From Streptomyces albiflavescens (lineage in GTDB: Bacteria; Actinomycetota; Actinomycetes; Streptomycetales; Streptomycetaceae): 64,000 nt of DNA. The position numbers were made by a program, and so were the translations under genes. The stretch lies in contig NZ_BMMM01000008.1 in the NCBI RefSeq assembly GCF_014645835.1, positions 366,901 through 430,900 on the forward strand, given 5' to 3'. The notes below the pieces were generated by a model that made no database searches, had not been told where the DNA came from, and saw only the letters and a program-made list of their open reading frames with translations. Shown one piece after another: positions 49,726 through 58,743 of this stretch (its first letter is position 1; each line of letters begins with the position of its first letter).

Positions 49726-51380
49726 TGCCCGGACGGCTGGCGCGGTGCCGCCCCCGAGCCGCGGCGGATCTCGTGGCCCGGCAGACCCGCGCGACCCAGC
49801 ACCCAACTCGCCCCGTTCAGAGCCTTCGCGGCCTGCTTGAGGGGCGCCAGGCAGGCGGCCGCCTGCCGGTGGTCGCTCACGCTGCCTGGCGTGCACAACA
49901 CCGTGGCCAGCGACAGCGTGACGATGCGTCCGCCCGCCGACCAGGGCGTGTCGAGCACCGAGTTGGCCAGCAGGTCCAGGGTGTCCGGGTCCGCGAGGAC
50001 CAGGAAGTCGTCCCCGCCGATGTGCCCCACCCGTGTGGCCTCGGACGCCGCGTGCTGCAACGCCCGCCCGACCGCCCGGATCAGCTCGTCGCCCGCCGCG
50101 AACCCCGCCCCGTCGTTGACCTGCTTGAAGTGGTCGACGTCCAGCCAGCTCAGCGCGAACACCCGGCCGTCCGCGATCCGTCGGTCCACCTCGCCGGTGA
50201 TCGCGTCCGAACCGGGCAGCCGCGTCAGTGGGTTGAGTCCCGCCGCCTCCTCGACCCGGCTCTCGGCCAGCGCACGGACGAGATCCGCCAGACGTACGAC
50301 ACCCACGCACCGCCCGTACCGGTCGACGACCGCGACATCGTCGGACGTGCGGTCCCGTTCCCCGTCCGCGACCACGTCGAGAACCTCCCACGCGGTGGCG
50401 TCGACACCGACCGTGCGCGGCGGATCGCCGAGCTTGGCGGCCGGCCGATCGGCGTACAACGCATGCCCGTAGCGCCCCGACATCGACAGCAGGAACCGCG
50501 ACCGGTGCAGCGACCGGACCGGGATCCCGGAGGAGTCCACGAGCATCACCCCGGACACGTCGGACGAGCCGGTGAGCAGCGCCCGCACCTGCCCTGCGGA
50601 GGCGGCGGCGGGCAGCAGCGCCGCCGGCCGCACGAACTGCCGTACGGACGGCCCCGACGGGGGCGTCGACGCGACGCCGGGGGAGAGGGCCGGAACGTAT
50701 ACATCAGCTGCGGGCAGCCGAGCCGGCGGCGCGAACAGCTCGCCCTGAGCCAGCTGTGCGCCGGCCGCCACCGCGGCCGCGCACTGCAGCTCCGTCTCGA
50801 CCCCCTCGATGGACAGCAGTGCGCCCAACTGCTCGCACAGCGTCCGCATCGCCCCCACCGCCGCGGGCCTCGTCAGCAAGGACACGTCGAGCTTCATCAG
50901 CTCGGGCGTGAGGTCCGTGAGCAGTCGCAGGGGTACGTCGCCGTCGCCCACCCCGTCCGCGCAGATCCGGAAGCCCTCGCCCCGCAGCGCGGCCACCGCC
51001 TCCAGCAGAGCGTGTTGCGGCACGTGGGTGTACGGCGGCCCGATGTCGACGGTCACCTCCCACGGCAGTCGCCCGGCTTCGCGCACCGCATCGCGCATCG
51101 CCGCGAGCCCGCCGAGGTCGGCCAGGGTTCCGGCGAACACGTTGACGTGCAACGGCAGCAACGTCTCCTTGCGGGCCGCGGTACGGATCGCCAACGCGGC
51201 CAGCCGCCCGTCGAGTTCGGGGTCACGGCGGGCCTGTGCCAGGATGTCGCCGGCCTCCGGACGGGCGAGTATCTCCAGCGCCGCAACCCCGCCGGTTGTC
51301 AGATTGACGACGGGTTGGAAGGCGAAGCGGACAGTATCCGTCCAGGAGGGCACGGCAGCATGATGGCGCCGCCCGCGCAC
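49710..51380 (-). CDS. EAL-CBS-GGDEF cyclic-di-GMP-related protein
   Basis: 556-residue cytosolic protein. Order: EAL-like domain (residues ~15-230; FAFQPVVNLTTGGVAALEILARPE, with EIL in place of EAL; later LMKLDVSLL, SIEGVETELQ), two CBS motifs (~250-385; DVSGVMLVDSSGIPVRSLHRSRF, DDVAVVDRYGRCVGVVRLADLV), then GGDEF-like domain with GGDDF (near residue 457; SWLDVDHFKQVND, RVGHIGGDDFLVLAD). The EAL triad is degenerate (Ile for Ala) and no RxxD inhibitory site precedes GGDDF, so catalytic activity is uncertain; it may be a c-di-GMP sensor or a weak enzyme. No membrane helix. The GTG at 51380 is used; a GTG at 51353 is possible. Confidence 0.88.
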   Translation of the reverse strand: MRGRRHHAAVPSWTDTVRFAFQPVVNLTTGGVAALEILARPEAGDILAQARRDPELDGRLAALAIRTAARKETLLPLHVNVFAGTLADLGGLAAMRDAVREAGRLPWEVTVDIGPPYTHVPQHALLEAVAALRGEGFRICADGVGDGDVPLRLLTDLTPELMKLDVSLLTRPAAVGAMRTLCEQLGALLSIEGVETELQCAAAVAAGAQLAQGELFAPPARLPAADVYVPALSPGVASTPPSGPSVRQFVRPAALLPAAASAGQVRALLTGSSDVSGVMLVDSSGIPVRSLHRSRFLLSMSGRYGHALYADRPAAKLGDPPRTVGVDATAWEVLDVVADGERDRTSDDVAVVDRYGRCVGVVRLADLVRALAESRVEEAAGLNPLTRLPGSDAITGEVDRRIADGRVFALSWLDVDHFKQVNDGAGFAAGDELIRAVGRALQHAASEATRVGHIGGDDFLVLADPDTLDLLANSVLDTPWSAGGRIVTLSLATVLCTPGSVSDHRQAAACLAPLKQAAKALNGASWVLGRAGLPGHEIRRGSGAAPRQPSGHRLTG

Positions 51381-51518
51381 ACCCGGGCGCGATTCATAAG
51401 CTGTTCACGCAGGATTCCGAGCTCGTCACACTGGGTGCGTACGGCCGTCGGGATGAAGGCATTCGGCCGGTCACCGAACCCACAACGAACACACGCGGCC
51501 GGTCGCGGAGGTCGGGAC

Positions 51519-51648
51519 GAGCGTACGAGGACGATTGCCGACACACGCGCTCGAAGGCGGTTGCCGGCACCAGCGCTCGAGGACGATTGCCGACACCAGC
51601 GCACGAGCACGGTGGCCGGCACGAGCGCGCGAGGCGATGCGCCGGTAC
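51519..51648. repeat. 26-bp tandem repeat, 5 copies
   Basis: Five contiguous units at 51519, 51545, 51571, 51597 and 51623, each about 26 bp and sharing the cores CGAGGACGATTGCCG or variants. It occupies about half of the ~300-bp gap between the EAL/GGDEF gene and the thiolase. The period is not a multiple of three and no gene fits. Confidence 0.85.
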
Positions 51649-51677
51649 GACTGCACTGCCTATGAACGCCTGCCGAT

Positions 51678-52868
51678 TCAGCGTACGGCGACGACCGACG
51701 ACCCGTGTCCGAAGAGCCCCTGGTTCGCGGTGATCCCCACGCGTGCCCCGGCGACCTGCCGGTCACCCGCGCTGCCCCGCAACTGCCATGTCAGCTCGCA
51801 CACCTGGGCGATGGCCTGCGCCGGAACGGCCTCACCGAAGGAGGCCAGTCCACCGCTCACGTTCACCGGTATGCGCCCGCCGAGTGTCGTCGCGCCCTCC
51901 CGCAGCAACTTGGCCGCCTCGCCCTCTCCGCACAGCCCCAGGTCCTCGTACCACTGCAACTCCAGGGCCGTGGAAAGGTCGTACACCTCGGCCAGTGAGA
52001 GGTCCTCGGGGCCGATACCCGCCTCCTCGTACGCCGCGCGCGCGATCGACGCCCGGAAGGTTTCGGCCGCAGGCTCCTGCGCGACCGCGGAGTCCGTGGC
52101 GATGTCGGGCAGATCGAGCAACGTGTTGGGGTAGCGCGGCGTCACCGTGGACACCGCACGGATCCGCACCGGATCCGCCGCCCCGTGCCGGCGCGCGAAC
52201 TCCATGCTGGACAGCACCACGGCCGCGCCGCCGTCCGAGGTCGCGCAGATGTCGAGCAGCCGCAGCGGATCGGAGACGATCGCGGACCCGGCGACCTCCT
52301 CGGCGGTGACCCTCTTCCGGTAGCGCGCGAGGGGATTCAGTGCCCCCAGGGCAGCGTTTTTCACCTTGACCTGCGCGAAGTCCTCCGGTGTGTCCCCGTA
52401 CAGGGCCATCCGCCGCCGTGCGTACAGCCCGAAGTACGTCGGATTCGTCGCGCCGAGGACACGGAACCGCAGCCAGTCCGGATCGTCCTGCCTGTCCCCG
52501 CCCGCCGGGCGGAAGAACCCCTTGGGCGCCGCGTCCGCGCCCACCACGAGGACGACGTCCGCGAGGCCCGAAAGGATCTGCGCCCGAGCCGTGTGGAGAG
52601 CCTGAGCCCCCGACGCGCACGCCGCGTACACGCTTGAGACCCGCGCCCCCTGCCAGCCCAGCGCCTTGGCGAAGGTCGCCCCGGCCACGTACCCCGGATA
52701 GCCGCCACGCACGGTGTCCGCGCCCACGATCGAGCCGATGTCCCGCCAGTCGACTCCCGCGTCGGCCAGCGCGGCGCGCGCCGCCACCACCCCGTACTCG
52801 ACGAACCCGCGTCCCCACTTGCCCCACGGATGCATACCCGCTCCGAGCACCGCCACGTCGCCGGTCAT
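51678..52868 (-). CDS. Thiolase-fold acyl-CoA enzyme (lipid-transfer-protein type)
   Basis: 396-residue thiolase-superfamily protein. The nucleophile motif YAACASGAQALH (Cys ~90) is present, but the usual C-terminal GHPxGxT and second Cys motifs are altered: NVSGGLASFGEAVPAQAIAQV and NQGLFGHGSSVVAVR. It therefore belongs to the SCP-2/lipid-transfer branch that pairs with a DUF35 subunit, in which some members are thiolases and others retro-aldolases (Ltp2 type). Substrate probably an acyl-CoA of medium or steroid-like size. ATG 52868 has GGGGGTGA upstream. The upstream DUF35 gene is 28 bp away; the junction between them is duplicated. Confidence 0.88.
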   Translation of the reverse strand: MTGDVAVLGAGMHPWGKWGRGFVEYGVVAARAALADAGVDWRDIGSIVGADTVRGGYPGYVAGATFAKALGWQGARVSSVYAACASGAQALHTARAQILSGLADVVLVVGADAAPKGFFRPAGGDRQDDPDWLRFRVLGATNPTYFGLYARRRMALYGDTPEDFAQVKVKNAALGALNPLARYRKRVTAEEVAGSAIVSDPLRLLDICATSDGGAAVVLSSMEFARRHGAADPVRIRAVSTVTPRYPNTLLDLPDIATDSAVAQEPAAETFRASIARAAYEEAGIGPEDLSLAEVYDLSTALELQWYEDLGLCGEGEAAKLLREGATTLGGRIPVNVSGGLASFGEAVPAQAIAQVCELTWQLRGSAGDRQVAGARVGITANQGLFGHGSSVVAVR

Positions 52869-52910
52869 GCCGTCACCCCCGTACGCCACATGCCCTTCAT
52901 GCCGTCACCC
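52865..52910 (-). repeat. Duplicated ATGA junction between DUF35 and thiolase genes
   Basis: The 14-bp block TCATGCCGTCACCC occurs at 52865-52878 and 52897-52910 (32 bp apart). The right copy has the DUF35 stop, the left copy has the thiolase start. A single copy would make the standard ATGA overlap. Confidence 0.7.
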
Positions 52911-53343
52911 CTGTCGGTCGCCAGTGCCACGTCGTCCAGGTCGTCTCCGCGTCCTCGTTCAGCACACCGGGGACGACCTCCACCTCCATGCCCACCGTCA
53001 GGTCGGCGACGGTGACACCGGGAACCGCCTGGCCGAGTACCACGATTCGCTCGGATTCCAGCTCCACGGCGATCAACGCGTAGGGCTGCCAGGAGAGTTC
53101 CGGATCGGTCACATACGGTGACGGCGGCCGGTACCGGCTGTCCGTGTACGACCAGACGCGGCCGCGCCGGGACAGCGGCACCTCGGCCAGCTCTCCGCCA
53201 GGGCAACCGGGATTACGGCAGAAGGTGTCCTCGCGGGGGAAGAACACCGAGGAGCACGCCGAGCAGCGCGTACCGAGGAGACGGAAGTCCTCCCCTTCCC
53301 CGGCGAACCACCCGGCGACCACAGGCGTGCGTGTGCGCGACAA
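52897..53343 (-). CDS. DUF35 OB-fold acyl-CoA-associated protein
   Basis: 148-residue zinc-ribbon/OB-fold protein: CSACSSVFFPREDTFCRNPGC (four-Cys rubredoxin-like ribbon) then an OB fold (GRVWSYTDSRYRPPSPYVTDPELSWQPYALIAVELESERIVVLGQAV...EVEVVPGVL). Such proteins form a complex with the neighbouring thiolase-fold enzyme and help bind the acyl-CoA. The start is TTG 53343, preceded by GGAGGG at 53352-53347. It lies at the edge of a 42-bp palindrome. Confidence 0.9.
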   Translation of the reverse strand: MSRTRTPVVAGWFAGEGEDFRLLGTRCSACSSVFFPREDTFCRNPGCPGGELAEVPLSRRGRVWSYTDSRYRPPSPYVTDPELSWQPYALIAVELESERIVVLGQAVPGVTVADLTVGMEVEVVPGVLNEDAETTWTTWHWRPTGVTA

Positions 53344-53350
53344 GGTCCCT

Positions 53351-53392
53351 CCATGGCACTGGATCTGACGGAACGTCAGAAGTGTGCCATGG
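53351..53392. promoter_or_regulatory. Nested palindrome, probable TetR-type operator
   Basis: Outer arms CCATGGCAC (53351-53359) and GTGCCATGG (53384-53392) flank inner arms TCTGACG (53364-53370) and CGTCAGA (53374-53380) with a GAA centre. It begins inside the DUF35 ribosome-binding site region. TGACGnnnCGTCA symmetry suits a TetR-family dimer; the repressor is not encoded next to it. Confidence 0.75.
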
Positions 53393-53559
53393 GCAACGGG
53401 AATTGGGCAGGGCGTCGGGACGAACCACAGGCGCCGCTCGGGCGTCGCGGCACTGGGGGACGGCAGGGGCCCACGGGGGTGGTTCCGTCCGTTCCGCCGT
53501 ACGCAGGAGCGCGCGCTCTGCTAACGACGTCCGTCCAGTGATCGGATACAGTCCGCGGC

Positions 53560-54096
53560 GTGTCCGCAACCCCGCACCCGCCCGCCGACTTCGCGCCGGA
53601 CTCGCACTGTTCGAGCTGTGGCGCACCCTACGGAGAGGCTGTCTCCGGCTGGCCCCGCACCTGCGCCGCCTGTGGCACGGTGGCCTACCGCAATCCGCTG
53701 CCGGTCGCGGTGGCACTGCAGCCCGTGTACGACGCCAGGGGAACGTCCCTGGTCGTCATCACCCGGACCATCGCCCCCGCGCGCGGCGGCATCGCCCTGC
53801 CCGGAGGGTTCATCGACCATCGGGAGGACTGGCGGCACGCCGTCGTGCGCGAGCTCAAGGAGGAGACGGGCATCGACGCGGCGAGCCGGGAAGTGCGGCT
53901 CGCCGACGCGATGAGTTCTCCCGCCGGGCATCTGCTCCTCTTCGGACTCCTTCCGGAGCGCCCGGCCGCCGAACTGCCGCCATCCGCCGCCACCGACGAG
54001 ACGGAGGGCTGGCACCTGCTGCGCAGACCGGCCGAACTCGCCTTCCCGCTGCACACCTTGGCGGTGCGGGCATGGTTCGAGGGGCGGTACGTCTGA
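53560..54096 (+). CDS. NUDIX hydrolase with N-terminal zinc ribbon
   Basis: 178-residue enzyme. An N-terminal ribbon (CSSCGAPY ... CAACGTVAYRNPLPV) precedes the Nudix domain with a complete box GGFIDHREDWRHAVVRELKEETGI (GX5EX7REUXEEXGU). Cytosolic pyrophosphohydrolase; the NADH-pyrophosphatase-like N-terminal ribbon suggests a dinucleotide substrate. The GTG 53560 seems leaderless, with TACAGT (53547-53552) seven bases upstream. Convergent with the GH31 gene. Confidence 0.92.
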   Translation: MSATPHPPADFAPDSHCSSCGAPYGEAVSGWPRTCAACGTVAYRNPLPVAVALQPVYDARGTSLVVITRTIAPARGGIALPGGFIDHREDWRHAVVRELKEETGIDAASREVRLADAMSSPAGHLLLFGLLPERPAAELPPSAATDETEGWHLLRRPAELAFPLHTLAVRAWFEGRYV

Positions 54097-54097
54097 G

Positions 54098-54130
54098 GGG
54101 TCCGAGCTCCTCGCGACACGCTCGGGACCC
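54098..54130. terminator. Hairpin between NUDIX and GH31 genes
   Basis: GGGTCCGAGC (54098-54107) pairs with GCTCGGGACCC (54120-54130) with one bulged G. It lies in the convergent gap, just after the NUDIX stop. Confidence 0.5.
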
Positions 54131-54183
54131 GCGCAGATGAAGCCCGTCGCGTATCCGTACGCCTCAAGGCGTGCTCGGGATGC

Positions 54184-56571
54184 TCAGTGATCCGTCACAT
54201 GTGACCCGAGCCCGCGCACCCGAACGGGATACGGCGGCTCGCCCGGGCCGCCCTCGCCCTCCCGCCGCACCACCACATCCCGCCCCTCCCAGCGCGTGAC
54301 ATAGCGCTCGATCTCCGGCTCCTCCCACCCGTCGCCCGCGTCCGGCACGACGAGCCCGCCCCCGCCGCGTCCGCGCGCGGGAGCCCATACCTCCAGCTCC
54401 AGACCGCCGTCGGCTCCCCGTACGGGCACGACGGCGCCCGCCCGTGCCAGCACCGGAATCCGCGACAAGGGGGCGTCGAGCAGCACCTGCCCCGGCCCCT
54501 CGAACGCCTCCTCGGTGACGGTGTCGTACCAGCGTCCCCGCGGCAATTGCACCGCCCGCCGGTCCGCCCCGTGGTCCAGTACGGGCGCCACCAGGAGACA
54601 GTCGCCGAGCAGGAAGGCATCCTCGCAGTCGCGCAGGGCCCGGTCCTCGGGCGCACCCCACCACACCGGTCGTACGTACGGCGCACCGGTTCGGCGTGCC
54701 AGATGCGCCAGTGTCATGAAGTACGGGAGCAGCCGCCGCCGTTCGCCGAGCGCCACGCGCGCGTGCTTCAGGACTTCGTCGCCGAACTCCCAGGGCTCCC
54801 TGCGCCCCGCGCGCAGACTCGCGTGCGTACGGAACAGCGGGAGGTACGCGCCGAGCTGGAACCACCGCAGATACAGCTCGGGCGACGGGCTTCCGTCGAA
54901 GCCGCCCACATCGGGTCCGGAGTAGGGCACCCCGCACAGCCCGAGCCCCATCACCAGCGACAGCGAGGCCCGCAACCCTGGCCAGCCCGTGGCCACATCC
55001 CCGGACCAGCTTCCTCCGTAGCGCTGCATTCCAGCCCACCCGGAGCGCGAGAAGAGGAACGGCCGCTCCTGGGGCGCCAGTTCACGCAGACCCTCGTACG
55101 CTGCGCGGGCCATCCCGAGCGCGTACACGTTGTGCGCCTCGCGATGGTCTCCTCCGTGCCCCTCCAGGGAGTGCCGTGCCGAGCGGGGCAGCGTCGACTC
55201 CCCGAACGCCGTGAAGGACGTCGGCTCGTTCATGTCGTGCCAAAACCCGGCGAACCCCTGCGCGAGCCGCTCCTCGTACAGTCCGCCCCACCAATTCCGC
55301 ACGCGCGCGTGCGTGAAGTCCGGGTAGACCGACTCTCCAGGCCATACGACACCCCGCACGAGCCGCCCCGAGGCATCCCGCACGAAGGCGTCCTCGGCGA
55401 GCCCACTGTCGTACACGGTGTTGCCGGGCTCGGCCTTGACCGCCGGGTCGACGATCGACACCAGGCGGATGCCATCGCGGCGCAGCTCCTCGGCGAGCAC
55501 GGGCAGCTTTGGGAAGTGCTCCCGGTCGACCGTGAACACCTGGTGCGCGTCGTAGTGGTCGATGTCCAGGTGGACCGCGTCGAGCGGAAGACCGCGCTCC
55601 TGATAACCCGCGACGATCCGCCGCACCTCCTGCTCGCTGCCGAAGCCCCACCGCGCGTGATGGTGCCCCAGCGCCCACGCGGGCGGCAGTGCGGCCGCTC
55701 CGGTGAGCGAGGCCCACGCGTGCAGCACCCGCGCGGGGGTGCCCACTATCACCCAGCAGCGCAGGGGGCCGCCGTCCATCCGCAGCTCACACGTCCCGGC
55801 GCGGTCGTGCCCCGAGCCGGCACCCTCCTCGCCCTCGCGCAGCGTCACCGCGCCGTCCCAGGACGTGTCATGGAACACGAGGTGCGTGGCAGCGTCCGCG
55901 ACCACCATCTGCACGGGCATGGTGAGGTACAGCGGATCGTCGCCGGGCCCGAAGGCCTGGCCGGGGTCCGTGTTCCACAGCCGGTACTGCCCGTCGCGCA
56001 GCCGGGGACCCGCCGCGCGCCCGCCCAGGCCGAAGAACCGCGCGTCGGCAGCCACTTCGGAACGCTGCATCCAGCGGGCCGCGCCACCAGCGACGGGCTC
56101 CCACCAGCGAGGCGGCAGATCGCGGCGCAGGATCACACCGCCGGGGGTACGCACCTCGACCGCCCCGTGCCGCGAGACGACGACGGTCGCCCGTTCGGCC
56201 ACCACCCGCCAGCCGCCGTCCTTGTCCGGCTCGAGGACGGCGCGCGGGTCCGGCTCCGGGCAGCGGCCCGCGAGCGCGTACGACGGCTCCGGGCCGACCC
56301 CGTCCCAGCCCCAGAACACCGCTCCGTTCACCGCGACCATGATCCGCAGCTCGGACCGCGTGAACCGGACGACACCGCCGCCGGGCCCCGGCTCCACACC
56401 GCGCACCGGCCCGGGCACCCGCGCGCGCTCGGCGCCCCGCCGCGGCAACCCGGTGGCATCGGCACGCCTCCTGCGCCACGCAGCCCGCATCGTGCGCAAC
56501 CTTTGAGTGGCACCCCCCGAACCGACCGACTTCACCGAACGCACCAGGTCACGACCGTCCATGCTGCTCAC
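54184..56571 (-). CDS. GH31 alpha-glucosidase/xylosidase-family protein
   Basis: 795-residue GH31 enzyme. N-terminal domain up to ~residue 250, then barrel motifs: DAVHLDIDHYDAHQVFTVD, FAGFWHDMNEPTSF (catalytic nucleophile Asp in WxDMNE), RYGGSWSGDVATGWPGL (acid/base Asp in SGD), GLCGVPYSGPDVGGFDG, YLRWFQLGAYLPLFRTHA. It hydrolyses terminal alpha-glycosides. No signal peptide, so cytoplasmic. An Arg-rich N-terminus (RAAWRRRRADATGLPRRGAERAR) is unusual. GTG 56571 or ATG 56562 are possible starts. Confidence 0.92.
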   Translation of the reverse strand: MSSMDGRDLVRSVKSVGSGGATQRLRTMRAAWRRRRADATGLPRRGAERARVPGPVRGVEPGPGGGVVRFTRSELRIMVAVNGAVFWGWDGVGPEPSYALAGRCPEPDPRAVLEPDKDGGWRVVAERATVVVSRHGAVEVRTPGGVILRRDLPPRWWEPVAGGAARWMQRSEVAADARFFGLGGRAAGPRLRDGQYRLWNTDPGQAFGPGDDPLYLTMPVQMVVADAATHLVFHDTSWDGAVTLREGEEGAGSGHDRAGTCELRMDGGPLRCWVIVGTPARVLHAWASLTGAAALPPAWALGHHHARWGFGSEQEVRRIVAGYQERGLPLDAVHLDIDHYDAHQVFTVDREHFPKLPVLAEELRRDGIRLVSIVDPAVKAEPGNTVYDSGLAEDAFVRDASGRLVRGVVWPGESVYPDFTHARVRNWWGGLYEERLAQGFAGFWHDMNEPTSFTAFGESTLPRSARHSLEGHGGDHREAHNVYALGMARAAYEGLRELAPQERPFLFSRSGWAGMQRYGGSWSGDVATGWPGLRASLSLVMGLGLCGVPYSGPDVGGFDGSPSPELYLRWFQLGAYLPLFRTHASLRAGRREPWEFGDEVLKHARVALGERRRLLPYFMTLAHLARRTGAPYVRPVWWGAPEDRALRDCEDAFLLGDCLLVAPVLDHGADRRAVQLPRGRWYDTVTEEAFEGPGQVLLDAPLSRIPVLARAGAVVPVRGADGGLELEVWAPARGRGGGGLVVPDAGDGWEEPEIERYVTRWEGRDVVVRREGEGGPGEPPYPVRVRGLGSHVTDH

Positions 56572-56775
56572 CCTGCCATTGCCGGCGCCAAATGGGTGAG
56601 TCGTTCAACTCCCGTTCACCCGTGGCGGCGCCACATCTTCACTCTGCCGACTATGTGTGGCGCACCCTGGTGCAGAAGTCGATCACATGGCATCGTCCGT
56701 GTCAGCCGCGTGACGCGCACACCCCTGCTCGTGCGCGACAGACGCACACGACGCGCACAGTCCGGGAGCCGCCCC

Positions 56776-58743
56776 ATGTCCACCGCGAACCCCTCACCGC
56801 TCTGGCAGCCCACCGAGGAGCGGATCGCCCAGGCACAGATCACGAAGTTCCAGGCCTGGGCGGCCGAGCACCACGGAGCGCCGTCCGACGGCGGCTACGC
56901 GGTGCTGCACCGCTGGTCGGTGGACGAGCTGGACTCGTTCTGGCAAGCCGTGACCGAGTGGTTCGACGTACGGTTTTCGACGCCCTGCACGCGCGTGCTC
57001 GGCGACCGCTCCATGCCTGGCGCCGAGTGGTTCCCCGGGGCGACCCTCAACTACGCGGAGCACGCCCTCCGTGCGGCGGAGTCCCGCCCGGACGAGCCGG
57101 CCCTCCTCCACGTCGACGAGACCCATGAGCCGACCCCGGTGACCTGGTCCGAGCTGCGCCGCCAGGTCGGCTCGCTGGCCGCCGAGCTGCGCGCCCTCGG
57201 CGTACGCCCCGGAGACCGTGTCAGCGGCTATCTCCCGAACATTCCGCAGGCCGTGGTCGCCCTGCTCGCGACAGCCGCCGTGGGAGGCGTCTGGACGTCC
57301 TGTGCCCCCGACTTCGGCGCCCGTAGCGTCCTCGACCGCTTCCAGCAGGTCGAACCCGTCGTGCTCTTCACGGTCGACGGGTACCGCTACGGCGGCAAGG
57401 AGCACGACCGCCGCGACACTGTCGCCGAACTGCGCCGGGAACTGCCCACCCTGCGCGCCGTAGTGCACATCCCCCTGCTCGGCAACGAGGCACCCGAGGG
57501 CGCTCTGGAATGGTCCGCCCTGACCTCCGCCGACGTGGTGCCCGTCTTCGAGGAGGTGCCCTTCGACCACCCCCTGTGGGTGCTCTACTCCTCCGGCACG
57601 ACCGGCCTCCCCAAGGCCATCGTCCAGTCCCAGGGCGGCATCCTCGTCGAACACCTCAAGCAGCTCGGCCTGCACTGCGACCTGGGCCCCGAGGACCGCT
57701 TCTTCTGGTACACGTCCACGGGCTGGATGATGTGGAACTTCCTCGTCTCCGGCCTGCTCACGGGCACCACGATCGTCCTGTACGACGGCAGCCCGGGCTA
57801 TCCGGACACGGGTGCCCAGTGGCGCATCGCCGACCGCACGGGGGCGACCCTCTTCGGCACCTCCGCGGCGTACGTCATGGCGTGCCGCAAGGCGGGCGTC
57901 CACCCCTCCCGCGACTTCGACCTCGCGCGCGTGCAGTGCGTCGCCACCACCGGCTCGCCCTTGCCGCCCGACGGCTTCCGCTGGCTGCACGACGAGGTCC
58001 GCGAGGATCTGTGGATCGCCTCCGTCAGCGGCGGCACCGACGTGTGCTCCTGTTTCGCGGGAGCCGTACCGACCCTCCCGGTGTACATCGGAGAACTCCA
58101 GGCACCCGGCCTCGGCACCGACCTCCAGGCCTGGGACCCCAGTGGAAAGCCCCTCACCGACGAAGTCGGTGAGCTGGTGGTCACCAACCCGATGCCGTCC
58201 ATGCCCATCCGCTTCTGGAACGACCCCGACGGCAGTCGCTACCACGACAGCTACTTCGACACGTATCCCGGAGTGTGGCGCCACGGCGACTGGATCACGG
58301 TCACCTCACGCGGCTCCGTCGTCATCCACGGGCGCTCCGACTCCACGCTCAACCGCCAGGGTGTGCGCATGGGGTCGGCCGACATCTACGAAGCCGTCGA
58401 ACGCCTCCCCGAGATCAAGGAGTCGCTCGTCATCGGCATCGAACAGCCCGACGGTGGCTACTGGATGCCCCTCTTCGTGCACCTCGCCCCGGGAGCCGTG
58501 CTCGACGAGGCCCTCCTGCAGCGCATCAAGCAGACCATCCGCGAACAGCTCTCCCCGCGTCACGTCCCCGACGAGGTCATCGAGGTACCCGGCGTGCCCC
58601 ACACCCTCACGGGCAAGCGGATCGAGGTCCCGGTCAAACGTCTCCTCCAAGGCGCCTCCTTGGAGAAGGCGGTCAACGTCGGCTCCGTGGACAACGTCGA
58701 ACTTCTGCGCTTCTACGAGGACCTGGCCCGCAAGCGCGCCTGA
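56776..58743 (+). CDS. Acetoacetyl-CoA synthetase
   Basis: 655-residue ANL-superfamily ligase. Motifs: YSSGTTGLPKAIVQSQGG (AMP/ATP-binding), TGWMMWNF, GGTDVCSCF, YPGVWRHGDW and the C-terminal GKRIEVPVKRLL with catalytic Lys. The N-terminal ACAS_N part (LWQPTEERIAQAQITKF) and the ~655 residue length are typical of acetoacetyl-CoA synthetase, which activates acetoacetate (from ketone bodies, leucine, PHB). ATG at 56776 with GGGAG. Its stop is immediately followed by the stop of the convergent MocR gene (TGATCA). Confidence 0.92.
   Translation: MSTANPSPLWQPTEERIAQAQITKFQAWAAEHHGAPSDGGYAVLHRWSVDELDSFWQAVTEWFDVRFSTPCTRVLGDRSMPGAEWFPGATLNYAEHALRAAESRPDEPALLHVDETHEPTPVTWSELRRQVGSLAAELRALGVRPGDRVSGYLPNIPQAVVALLATAAVGGVWTSCAPDFGARSVLDRFQQVEPVVLFTVDGYRYGGKEHDRRDTVAELRRELPTLRAVVHIPLLGNEAPEGALEWSALTSADVVPVFEEVPFDHPLWVLYSSGTTGLPKAIVQSQGGILVEHLKQLGLHCDLGPEDRFFWYTSTGWMMWNFLVSGLLTGTTIVLYDGSPGYPDTGAQWRIADRTGATLFGTSAAYVMACRKAGVHPSRDFDLARVQCVATTGSPLPPDGFRWLHDEVREDLWIASVSGGTDVCSCFAGAVPTLPVYIGELQAPGLGTDLQAWDPSGKPLTDEVGELVVTNPMPSMPIRFWNDPDGSRYHDSYFDTYPGVWRHGDWITVTSRGSVVIHGRSDSTLNRQGVRMGSADIYEAVERLPEIKESLVIGIEQPDGGYWMPLFVHLAPGAVLDEALLQRIKQTIREQLSPRHVPDEVIEVPGVPHTLTGKRIEVPVKRLLQGASLEKAVNVGSVDNVELLRFYEDLARKRA

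Noticed and set aside
54547..56775. Plus-strand extension of the acetoacetyl-CoA synthetase frame for 740 residues
   Set aside because: It lies opposite the GH31 gene, is Arg/Pro/His rich and lacks homology-like motifs; the ATG at 56776 starts the known ACAS_N domain with an RBS.
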